A stretch of 64,000 nt of DNA, taken from the NCBI RefSeq assembly GCF_000379525.1, contig NZ_KB902474.1, positions 8,294 to 72,293 on the forward strand, given 5' to 3'. A program made the translations under genes and the position numbers. Origin of the DNA: Lamprocystis purpurea DSM 4197. GTDB lineage: Bacteria > Pseudomonadota > Gammaproteobacteria > Chromatiales > Chromatiaceae. This document shows positions 17,961 to 25,322 of the stretch, in pieces (the stretch's first letter is position 1; every line of letters starts with the position of its first letter). The notes under the pieces were generated by a model. The model saw only the letters and a list, made by a program, of their open reading frames with translations. It was not told the DNA's origin and did not search any database.

Positions 17961-18521
17961 ATGAGCGCCGTGCTGGAACTGAACCGGCATCGATTCAGCC
18001 GGGTACACTATGACCGGATGATCGATGCAGGCGTATTCGGGCCGCACGACCACGTGGAATTGCTGGACGGGGAGATCATCGACATGGCACCCCAGAAGAG
18101 TCGGCATGCCACCGCGGTCACGCTGGTTGCAGACGCCTTGCGCAGCGCATTCGGCCCCGGCGTCACCGTGCGCGTCCAACTCCCGTTCAATCTTGATGAT
18201 CACTCGGCACCCGAACCCGATGTCGCCGTCGTCCCCGGCAAACCGCGTGACTACCGCGACGCCCACCCCGCCCACGCGCGACTCATCTGCGAAATTTCCG
18301 ACACCACACTCGCCTATGATCGCGGCCGCAAGCTCGCGGCCTACGCCCGTGCGGGCGTGCCTGAGTATTGGATTTTGGACTTGAACGAGGAAACCCTGGA
18401 GGTCTGCCGCGAACCGCAGAACAGCGGTTATGCCCAGCAGCGGGTTTTGCCGTCGGATGCCCAGGTCTCTCCGCTGGAAATCCTCACGCAACACCTCTTG
18501 GTCGGCGATCTGCTGCCCTGA
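17961..18521 (+). CDS. Uma2 family protein (DUF820, restriction endonuclease-like fold)
   Basis: A 186-residue protein with a PD-(D/E)XK-like core: EPDVAVVPGK (Asp, about residues 92-101), LICEISDTTLAYDRGRKLAAYA (written in pieces: LICEISD and DRGRKLAAYA, supplying Glu and Lys) and GVPEYWILDL. The N-terminal YDRMIDAGVF..VELLDGEII is standard for Uma2. The family is heavily expanded in cyanobacteria and purple sulfur bacteria. Nuclease function is predicted from the fold; the physiological role is unknown. It starts 16 bp after the rhodanese stop and is likely co-transcribed. Confidence 0.9.
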   Translation: MSAVLELNRHRFSRVHYDRMIDAGVFGPHDHVELLDGEIIDMAPQKSRHATAVTLVADALRSAFGPGVTVRVQLPFNLDDHSAPEPDVAVVPGKPRDYRDAHPAHARLICEISDTTLAYDRGRKLAAYARAGVPEYWILDLNEETLEVCREPQNSGYAQQRVLPSDAQVSPLEILTQHLLVGDLLP

Positions 18522-18553
18522 GGTCATGCGTGCGGCTGAAGGCCACTGGGTCG

Positions 18554-18578
18554 CGGACGGGGCCTTGCGCCCCGTCCG
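18554..18578. terminator. Candidate bidirectional terminator hairpin between convergent genes
   Basis: cggacggggc (18554-18563) and gccccgtccg (18569-18578) form a perfect 10-bp GC stem with a 5-base loop. It sits between the uma2 stop and the stop of the oppositely oriented flavoprotein gene. There is no T-run, so termination efficiency is uncertain. Confidence 0.4.
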
Positions 18579-18593
18579 GCCCGTGGGGCGAGG

Positions 18594-20222
18594 TCAGATG
18601 GTCTCCGGCACCATCACGATGGCACCGCAGGGGCACTCGGTGCGGCAGATGCCGCAGCCCTTGCAGTAGTCGTAGTTGAACTCGAACCGGTTGCCGGGGC
18701 CGAGCTTGATCACGGCATTGTCCGGGCAGACGCCGTAACAGTTGTCGCATTCGAAGCAGTTGCCGCAGGACAGACAGCGCCGCGCCTCGAAGAGTGCGGT
18801 ACTCTCGTCCAGCCCGCCGACGACCTCTTCAAAGGTCGATTGGCGCCGCGCCAGGTCGAGCGTCGGCCGCACCATCTTGGGTGCGTCGTCGTAGTACCAG
18901 GTGTTGAGCTTATCGAACTCCGCCAACGCGTGCTTGGGTGCCGGCGCATAGGTCTCGCCGCGCAGCCAGGCGTCGATGTTGCGCGCCGCCTTCTTGCCGT
19001 GACCGATGGCCACGGTGACGGTGCGCTCCGAAGGCACCATGTCGCCGCCGGCGAAGATGCCGGCGCGGCCGGTCATCATGTTGGTGCCCACCTGCACCAC
19101 GCCGTCCTTGATCTCCAATCCCGGCACGCCGTTGAGCAGCGAGAGATCCACATCCTGGCCAAGCGCCAGCACCAGCGAGTCGGATTCGAGCGTCTCGAAT
19201 TCACCGGTGGGCTGCGGGAAGCCGGTGGCATCGAGCGCCATCTTCTCGACGGTGAGGGTGCCCTCGTCCGACATGTTCTTGATGGTGGACAGCCACTTGA
19301 TCATGATGCCTTCCTGCAGCGCCTCCTCGACCTCGAAGTCGTGGGCGGGCATCTTCTCGCGGGTGCGGCGGTAGACGATGATGGCGTCGGTGGCGCCCAG
19401 GCGTTTGGCGGTACGGGCGACGTCGAGCGCGGTGTTGCCGCCGCCGTAGACCACCACGCGGCGGCCCAGCATCGGCTTTTCCTCATCCTCCATGCCACGC
19501 AGCACCTGCATGGCGTCGAGCATCCGCGCCGAGTCGGCGGCCGGAATGTAGGCGCGCTTGGCGATGTGGGCACCCACGGCGAGGAAGGCGGCATCGAAGC
19601 CGCTGTCCTTCATGGTCTGCTCGATGTTCTCAACCTTGGTATTGAGCTGGAGCACCACGCCCAGATCGAGAATGCGCTGGACCTCCGCGTCCAGCACATC
19701 GCGCGGCAGCCGGTATTTGGGGATGCCGAAGCGCATCATGCCACCGGCGAATGGCCCGGCTTCCTGGATGGTGACCCGATGTCCGAGGCGCGCCAGATGG
19801 TAGGCGGCGGAGAGCCCGGACGGGCCGGCGCCGACCACCAGCACCTGCTTGCCGGAACTGCTCGCGGGTGGCGTGAACTTCCAGCCGAGCTTGATCGCCT
19901 GATCGCCCAGGAAGCGCTCGACCGAGTTGATGCCCACCGACTCATCGAGTTGACCGCGGTTACAGGCGGTCTCGCAGGGGTGATAGCAGACGCGGCCCAT
20001 CACGGCGGGCAGCGGATTGTTCGCGGTCAGCGCGCGCCACGCCTGTTCATAGTCACCGGACTCGGCGTGGAACAGCCACTCCTGGATGTTCTCCCCCGCG
20101 GGACAGGCGTTGTTGCATGGCGGCAGCCGGTCGACATATTGCGGTCGGTAGGTACGCCAGGTCCCGGTCTTGTTGGCCAGTGAGGACCCGACATCGAGTG
20201 TGATTGCGAATGGTTTTTCCAT
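18594..20222 (-). CDS. GltD-like NAD(P)H flavoprotein with C-terminal 2x[4Fe-4S] ferredoxin domain, 2-oxoacid oxidoreductase partner
   Basis: A 542-residue protein. Residues ~30-110 form the Fer4_20 helical Fe-S domain (PPCNNACPAGENIQ, CYHPCETACNRG). A FAD-binding motif, VLVVGAGPSGLSAAYHL, is near 128-144 and an NAD(P) motif, VVVYGGGNTALDVARTAKRLG (as VVVYGGGNTALDVA), is near 255-275. The last ~65 residues hold cysteine motifs CLSCGNCFECDNCYGVCP and CKGCGICRTECP for ferredoxin clusters. It probably links the adjacent gamma-alpha-beta oxidoreductase to NAD(P). The start ATG at 20222 overlaps the beta-subunit stop by one base; a GTG just before it is also possible. Confidence 0.88.
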   Translation of the reverse strand: MEKPFAITLDVGSSLANKTGTWRTYRPQYVDRLPPCNNACPAGENIQEWLFHAESGDYEQAWRALTANNPLPAVMGRVCYHPCETACNRGQLDESVGINSVERFLGDQAIKLGWKFTPPASSSGKQVLVVGAGPSGLSAAYHLARLGHRVTIQEAGPFAGGMMRFGIPKYRLPRDVLDAEVQRILDLGVVLQLNTKVENIEQTMKDSGFDAAFLAVGAHIAKRAYIPAADSARMLDAMQVLRGMEDEEKPMLGRRVVVYGGGNTALDVARTAKRLGATDAIIVYRRTREKMPAHDFEVEEALQEGIMIKWLSTIKNMSDEGTLTVEKMALDATGFPQPTGEFETLESDSLVLALGQDVDLSLLNGVPGLEIKDGVVQVGTNMMTGRAGIFAGGDMVPSERTVTVAIGHGKKAARNIDAWLRGETYAPAPKHALAEFDKLNTWYYDDAPKMVRPTLDLARRQSTFEEVVGGLDESTALFEARRCLSCGNCFECDNCYGVCPDNAVIKLGPGNRFEFNYDYCKGCGICRTECPCGAIVMVPETI

Positions 20223-21259
20223 CACGGGTTACCTGTTGCGACAGGGGCTGCGACAGCGGTTTCAGCCGCGGGATCGACCAGTCCGAAGCGCCGGATGTTA
20301 CGGTCGGCCAGCGCCTGAATGTGCGCAATGGCCTCGGTGTTCGGTGTGGGCGAGAAGAGATGTGCGAAGCGCCGTTGTGGCCGCAGATAGGCCTCCACCG
20401 GCAACTGCTTGCGGATCTTCGAGACGCTGACGATCCGGTCGCGCTCCGCCTCGAACACCGGGAAGACCCCGGTCTCTTTCGCCAGTCGGGCGATGTGGAT
20501 GGTGTCCCAGGAATTGGTTCCCCAGCCCAGCGGGCAGGGCACGAAGACATGGATGTAACGCGCCCCGCGGATCTCCATGGCGCGCTTGACCTTGGCCTCG
20601 AGGTCGCGCAGTTCCGACACGATGGCGGTGGCTACATAGGGGATCTCGTGAGCCATGGCGATCAGCGGCAGATTCTTGCCTTGTCCGAACACGTTACCGG
20701 GTGCGTCGCCGACCGCCGGGGTGGTTGCGGTGCGCGCCGCGCCGGGGGTGGCCGAGGAGCGCTGCACCCCGGTATTCATGTAGGCCTCGTTGTCGTAGCA
20801 GATGTAGAGCACGTCGTCGTTGCGCTCGAACATCCCCGACAGACAGCCGAAGCCGATGTCGGTGGTGCCGCCGTCGCCGCCCTGGGCGACGACGCGCACG
20901 TCGCTGCGCCCTTTCACCCGCATGGCCGCGGCGATGCCGGTGGCGACCGCGGCGGTGTTGCCGAACAGTGAGTGAATCCAGGGGATCTGCCAAGAGGTCT
21001 CGGGATACGGCGTCGAGAAGACCTCCAGACAGCCGGTCGCGTTGGCCGCGATCAACTGATTGTCGGTCGCCTGCATGGCGGCGTCGATCGCGTAGCGCGC
21101 GCCCAGCGCCTCGCCGCAGCCCTGACAGGCGCGGTGTCCGGAGTTGAGCGAATTAGTGCGCCGCATGTCCGCCTGCACCGAACGGTGTTCCGGATCGAGC
21201 AGGCGATTGCCGACCGTGTGGGTGCCGGTCTGATAGAACTTGATGGTGGTCGCTGTCAT
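20222..21259 (-). CDS. porB: 2-oxoacid:ferredoxin oxidoreductase beta subunit (pyruvate type), TPP-binding
   Basis: A 345-residue TPP-binding subunit. GHRACQGCGEALGARYAID (about residues 41-59) supplies the CxxC part of the proximal cluster, CLEVFSTPYPETSW is typical of pyruvate-type PorB, and GDGGTTDIGFGCLSGMFERN (as GDGGTTDIGFG, near 128) is the TPP/Mg motif, followed by YICYDNEAYMNTG. A cytoplasmic complex with alpha and gamma is expected. ATG 21259 is chosen because GAGG lies 8 bp upstream; an in-frame GTG at 21277 is an alternative. The 14-bp gap from the alpha gene indicates an operon. Pyruvate is the likeliest substrate; related phenylglyoxylate enzymes are similar enough to leave doubt. 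Confidence 0.88.
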   Translation of the reverse strand: MTATTIKFYQTGTHTVGNRLLDPEHRSVQADMRRTNSLNSGHRACQGCGEALGARYAIDAAMQATDNQLIAANATGCLEVFSTPYPETSWQIPWIHSLFGNTAAVATGIAAAMRVKGRSDVRVVAQGGDGGTTDIGFGCLSGMFERNDDVLYICYDNEAYMNTGVQRSSATPGAARTATTPAVGDAPGNVFGQGKNLPLIAMAHEIPYVATAIVSELRDLEAKVKRAMEIRGARYIHVFVPCPLGWGTNSWDTIHIARLAKETGVFPVFEAERDRIVSVSKIRKQLPVEAYLRPQRRFAHLFSPTPNTEAIAHIQALADRNIRRFGLVDPAAETAVAAPVATGNP

Positions 21260-21273
21260 TGTAGGTGCCTCAC

Positions 21274-22527
21274 TCAACCAACGCGGGCGGCCACGACCCC
21301 CAGGTCGCGCAGCAGGTTCTCGGCGATCGGACCCGAGCGGCGCGTCAGCCGCTCGCGCTCGAGCTCACGGTTGACGGCATTCCAATCCAGATCGAGGAAG
21401 GTCAGCGGTTCGAGCTTGTCCTCGATCGCTTCCATGAACAATTGGTGCAGCGAGTCCTTGGTGATGGCCCGCCCGCCGAGCCCGGCGACCACGCAGTAGA
21501 GCGGCTGCGGCCGGTTACGCATGGCGGAGCGCACATCGCGTGAAACGATGCCCCCGATGCCCACGGCGAAGCACTTCTCCACGACCACCACCCGGCGCAC
21601 ATGACTCACCGCATCGCGGATCTCGGTGAGCGGGAAAGGCCGGAACGAGGTGATGCCGAGTACGCCGATTTTGTTTCCCTCGTCGCGCAGGTCGTCGATC
21701 GTGTCTTTGATCGTGCCCAGCACCGAACCCAGGGCGATCACGACGGTGTCCGCGTCCTCCATGCGATATTGCCGGATCAGTCCGCCCGAATCACGCCCGA
21801 ATTGTTGTTGGAATTCGGCCGCCAGTTGGGGAATCAGCTCCAGTGCCTGCATCTGCTTGGCGTGCGCGAGATAGCGCACCTCGGTGAAGGCTTCCGGGCC
21901 GACCATGGCGCCGATGGAGACGGGGTCACGAGGATCGAGGACCTGCCGTGGCTCGTATGGGGGCAGATAAGCATCGACCTGTTCCTGGGTCGGAATGTCC
22001 ACGCCCTCGTAGGCATGGGTCAGGATGAAGCCGTCCATGCACACCATGATCGGCAGCGAGACTTCTTCCGCCAGCCGGAAGGCCTGGATGTGCAGGTCGG
22101 CGGCTTCCTGGTTGTTCTCCGCAAAGAGCTGAATCCAGCCCGCGTCGCGCATCGACATGGAGTCGGTGTGGTCATTCCAGATGTTGATCGGCGCGCCGAT
22201 GGCGCGGTTGGCGAGCGTCATCACGATCGGCAACCCGAGCCCGGAGGCGTTCCAGACCGCCTCGGCCATATACAGCAGGCCCTGGCTCGCGGTGGCGGTG
22301 TAGGAGCGGGCCCCGGCCGCGGACGAGCCGATGGCGACCGACAGCGCGGCGAACTCCGATTCGACATTGATGAACTCGCAGCCCGGCAGGGTGCCGTCCC
22401 GCACCATCTCGCTCAACCCTTCCACGATATGGGTCTGGGGCGAGATCGGGTAGGCGCAGATCACCTCCGGCCGGCACAGGGCCACGGTCGCGGCGACCGC
22501 ATGGGAGCCTTCACATTGTTTCAGCAC
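21274..22527 (-). CDS. porA: 2-oxoacid:ferredoxin oxidoreductase alpha subunit (pyruvate type)
   Basis: A 417-residue subunit combining the pyrimidine-binding domain (AYPISPQTHIVEGLSEM, about residues 27-43; VESEFAALSVAIGSSAAGAR in pieces) with the transketolase C-terminal-like domain (about 260-380, EDADTVVIALGSV and GVLGITSFRPFP). The GTG at 22527 is the best start: GGAGGA sits 8 bp upstream inside the gamma gene and homology starts right after it. Upstream in-frame codons overlap the gamma gene and look unlike the family. The 17-bp overlap with gamma implies coupled translation. Confidence 0.88.
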   Translation of the reverse strand: MLKQCEGSHAVAATVALCRPEVICAYPISPQTHIVEGLSEMVRDGTLPGCEFINVESEFAALSVAIGSSAAGARSYTATASQGLLYMAEAVWNASGLGLPIVMTLANRAIGAPINIWNDHTDSMSMRDAGWIQLFAENNQEAADLHIQAFRLAEEVSLPIMVCMDGFILTHAYEGVDIPTQEQVDAYLPPYEPRQVLDPRDPVSIGAMVGPEAFTEVRYLAHAKQMQALELIPQLAAEFQQQFGRDSGGLIRQYRMEDADTVVIALGSVLGTIKDTIDDLRDEGNKIGVLGITSFRPFPLTEIRDAVSHVRRVVVVEKCFAVGIGGIVSRDVRSAMRNRPQPLYCVVAGLGGRAITKDSLHQLFMEAIEDKLEPLTFLDLDWNAVNRELERERLTRRSGPIAENLLRDLGVVAARVG

Positions 22528-23101
22528 GGCGGTAGTCCTCCGATTCTTTCTTAACAAATTCATAGGCGGCGCTGGCGGCGGCGATGTTGCCTGCCGCGAC
22601 CTTGCCGGTGAATTTCTCATTGATTGCCGCGTGGACCGACTCGAGGGAGACCGCCCCGCTCATCGCCGCGAAGCCTGCCAGCAGGATGGCGTTCGGTAAC
22701 GGGCGCCCAATGTGCTCCATCGCAATCTCGGTCGCCGGGACGGTGCACAGGTGGGAGTGGTGCCAGCCTGCGAAACGCTCGCTGATGCCGAGGTCGTCGA
22801 AGCTCTTCTTGGTGTTGATGAGGACGTAGCCGTCCGGCACCAGCCCGCTGAACACATCCACCTGGTGGAGCAGGGTGGGGTCCTGGATGATGAGGCCGTC
22901 CGGCTGCATGATGGGTTCGCGCAGCCGGATCTCGCGATCCGCGATCCGGCAGAAGGCCACCACCGGCGCCCCGGTGCGTTCCGAGCCGAAGCTCGGAAAG
23001 GCCTGCGCGTGTTTTTGTTCGAGAAATGCGGCGATCGAGAGCATTTCTGCTCCCGTAACGCAGCCTTGGCCGCCGCGGCCATGGATGCGGACTTGAAACA
23101 T
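22511..23101 (-). CDS. porC: 2-oxoacid:ferredoxin oxidoreductase gamma subunit
   Basis: A 196-residue gamma subunit. It begins MFQVRIHGRGGQGCVTGAEM, the invariant GRGGQG signature, followed by FGSERTGAPVVAFCRIADREI (as FGSERTGAPV), IIQDPTLLHQVDVFSGL and PLPNAILLAGFAAMSG. ATG 23101 is chosen because the GRGGQG motif normally starts within the first 15 residues; the longer frame adds a sequence unlike the family. It leads the minus-strand order gamma-alpha-beta-flavoprotein. The promoter should lie in the gap shared with the divergent tamA. Confidence 0.9.
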   Translation of the reverse strand: MFQVRIHGRGGQGCVTGAEMLSIAAFLEQKHAQAFPSFGSERTGAPVVAFCRIADREIRLREPIMQPDGLIIQDPTLLHQVDVFSGLVPDGYVLINTKKSFDDLGISERFAGWHHSHLCTVPATEIAMEHIGRPLPNAILLAGFAAMSGAVSLESVHAAINEKFTGKVAAGNIAAASAAYEFVKKESEDYRRAETM

Positions 23102-23415
23102 CACAATAGTGTCCCCTTTGGTGTTGTTGGTGCGATTGGAAGTTCCGCGGCACGTTGTAGCAGCCGAACCCGAGTTTTGCATCAAAAAATCTCATCGTAC
23201 ACGATAATGCTGTGCAACCCCGCGGTCCGCCTTGCCGAAGAGTCAGTCTGTTCGTAGTATCCTGAGCGCCCCCTGTTGGGCGTTCGGTGCTCGGGCGTTG
23301 CGACGACGAGGGGGCCTGCCGGCGTCACTGAGATGAAACGCGACCGCATTCATTGTTCCCTGCGCTGGTGCCATCGCGCGTGAGATCGGCTAAGCTTTCA
23401 GTCGATTGGCGCTGT
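23102..23415. other. Divergent porC/tamA intergenic region
   Basis: A 314-bp region without a credible gene. A tamA promoter candidate is marked at 23232-23260. No convincing -35/-10 pair was found for the porC direction, although ttgcac and an AT-rich tract occur on the minus strand around 23180-23215. Confidence 0.5.
23232..23260 (+). promoter_or_regulatory. Candidate sigma70 promoter for tamA-tamB
   Basis: TTGCCG (23232-23237), a 17-bp spacer and TAGTAT (23255-23260), each with four of six consensus matches. It lies about 155 bp upstream of the chosen tamA start. Confidence 0.3.
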
Positions 23416-25320
23416 ATGGCCCACCGTGCCCGCCGCGCGCTGGCCTGGCTGGTGGTGATGGCGGGACTGCTGGCCGGTCTGGGTTCCGGCCCACTGGTCT
23501 GCGCCGCGAGCCCCCTCGCCTACACCCTGGTGATCATGCCGACCGGTGATGCCGCAATCGATCAGGCGATCAGGGATGCGTCCCAACTCGCCGGGTTGCG
23601 CGAGCGCGCCCCGGTGGGACCCTTTGCGCTGCTCGCCCGAGCCGAGTCCGATGCCGTGCGGTTCGATACGGTGTTGCGCAGCTTCGGCTACTACGACGGC
23701 AGGATTCAAATCCGGATCGCGGGGCGCGCGATCGATGATCCGACCCTGTTCCCCGTGCTCGAGGATCGGCCCGCCGGCTCCCCGGTCAAGGTGGCGGTTA
23801 ACATCGCGTCCGGTCCGCTGTACCGACTGGGGATCGTGCGGCTCGACGGCCCGGTACCCGCGGATGTGCGTGCCGCTTTCAATCTGAAATCCGGCGACCC
23901 AGCGCGTGCCGCCGCGGTGCTGGCCGCCGGGGAGGCGGTATTGCAGGCGCTGCGGGAGGATGGGTTCGCGCTTGCCCAGGTTCCGCCGCCGGATGCGCTG
24001 GTGGATCATGACACGCGCCGCATGGACGTCGTCTATCTGGCGGAGCCTGGTCCAAGGGTGACCTTGGGATCGATTACAATCAACGGATTGACTCGACTTC
24101 GCGAGGACTATGTGCGCCGCCGTCTGGATTTGCAGCCGGGTGAGCCCTTCAGCCCCGCCCGGCTGGAGGCCGCCCGCCGCGACCTGCTGGCCGACGGCGT
24201 GCTGGCCTGGGCGCGGCTCACGCCGGGAACCGTGCCGGATGCCGAGGGGCGCTTGCCTCTGACCCTGGACGTGGCCGAACGCCCGTTGCGCGTGGTGCGC
24301 CTGGCCGGGGCCTTTTCGAGCGATGAGGGTACGACCGGCTCGGCCGCCTGGACGCATCGCAATCTGTTCGGCGGAGCCGAGCAACTGACTCTGCGGGCCG
24401 ACCTCGGACAGGTGACCGAGGGTGGGCCGCAGGCGGCCAGCTACCTGGTCAACGGGTCCTTGCGCATCCCGGACCGGTGGCTGCGCGATCTGGCCTTGCG
24501 CCTGGATCTGGGCGCCGTGAACGAGAGCCTCGAAGCCTATGACCGCGAGGCGGTGACCGCCGGCGCGGTGCTGGAGCGGCGTTTTTCCGAGCAGTTGTCC
24601 GGCAGCGCCGGCCTGGCCTTCGAGCGTTCGCGGGTCACCCAGGAGGACGATCCGCGGGATTACCGCCTGCTCTCACTGCCGCTGACACTGACCTACGACA
24701 CCACGGACGATCCGCTGAATCCGCGGCGCGGCCTGCGCCTGACGGCCCAGGCGGCGCCCACCCAACATTTGGGTCAGGAGTTGGCGCGGGATGGGCCGGG
24801 CTTCGTGCGCGGGCGCCTGGCCGGATCGGCCTATCTGGATCTCGGCGACCTGTTGGCCTGGGCCCATGCGGGCCCTTCCAGCTCCCGGATCGGCAGCGGC
24901 CAGTCGGTGCTGGCCGGCCGACTGGTGCTCGGCAGCATCCTGGGCGCCGTGGCGGATCAGGTCCCGCCGGATTGGCGTTTCTATGCCGGCGGAGGCGGCT
25001 CGGTCCGCGGTTATCCGTTCCAATCCATTGGCCCGCGCACGCCCTCGGGAACGCCCGCGGGCGGTGACGGTCTGTTCGAGGCCAGCCTGGAATGGCGCCG
25101 CCGCTTCGGCGCCAACTGGGGCTTGGCCATGTTTCTGGACGCCGGCGCGGTATCCGCGACCGGCACTCCAGACGCGGATGGACTCGCGGTCGGTCTCGGT
25201 CTCGGTGTGCGCTATCACACGCCCATCGGCCCGGTCCGAGCGGATATCGCCACCCCACTCAACCCGCATCAGGGGGATTCGCCGCTGCAACTCTATATCG
25301 GCATCGGGCAGGCGTTCTAG
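23416..25320 (+). CDS. tamA: TamA, outer-membrane translocation and assembly module (BamA/Omp85 family)
   Basis: A 634-residue Omp85 protein. A signal peptide (AWLVVMAGLLAGLGSG, about residues 10-25) is followed by three POTRA domains (to about residue 270; e.g. GSITINGLTRLREDYVRRRL and DLQPGEPFSPARLEAARRDL). The C-terminal 16-strand barrel domain starts near VVRLAGAFSSDEG. The lid-loop region GGGGSVRGYPFQSIGPR carries the VRGY motif of the family, and the protein ends YIGIGQAF with a terminal Phe. It works with TamB to insert outer-membrane proteins and move lipids. ATG 23416 begins the signal peptide; the ribosome site is weak. tamB starts 2 bp after the stop. Confidence 0.93.
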   Translation: MAHRARRALAWLVVMAGLLAGLGSGPLVCAASPLAYTLVIMPTGDAAIDQAIRDASQLAGLRERAPVGPFALLARAESDAVRFDTVLRSFGYYDGRIQIRIAGRAIDDPTLFPVLEDRPAGSPVKVAVNIASGPLYRLGIVRLDGPVPADVRAAFNLKSGDPARAAAVLAAGEAVLQALREDGFALAQVPPPDALVDHDTRRMDVVYLAEPGPRVTLGSITINGLTRLREDYVRRRLDLQPGEPFSPARLEAARRDLLADGVLAWARLTPGTVPDAEGRLPLTLDVAERPLRVVRLAGAFSSDEGTTGSAAWTHRNLFGGAEQLTLRADLGQVTEGGPQAASYLVNGSLRIPDRWLRDLALRLDLGAVNESLEAYDREAVTAGAVLERRFSEQLSGSAGLAFERSRVTQEDDPRDYRLLSLPLTLTYDTTDDPLNPRRGLRLTAQAAPTQHLGQELARDGPGFVRGRLAGSAYLDLGDLLAWAHAGPSSSRIGSGQSVLAGRLVLGSILGAVADQVPPDWRFYAGGGGSVRGYPFQSIGPRTPSGTPAGGDGLFEASLEWRRRFGANWGLAMFLDAGAVSATGTPDADGLAVGLGLGVRYHTPIGPVRADIATPLNPHQGDSPLQLYIGIGQAF

Positions 25321-25322
25321 CC

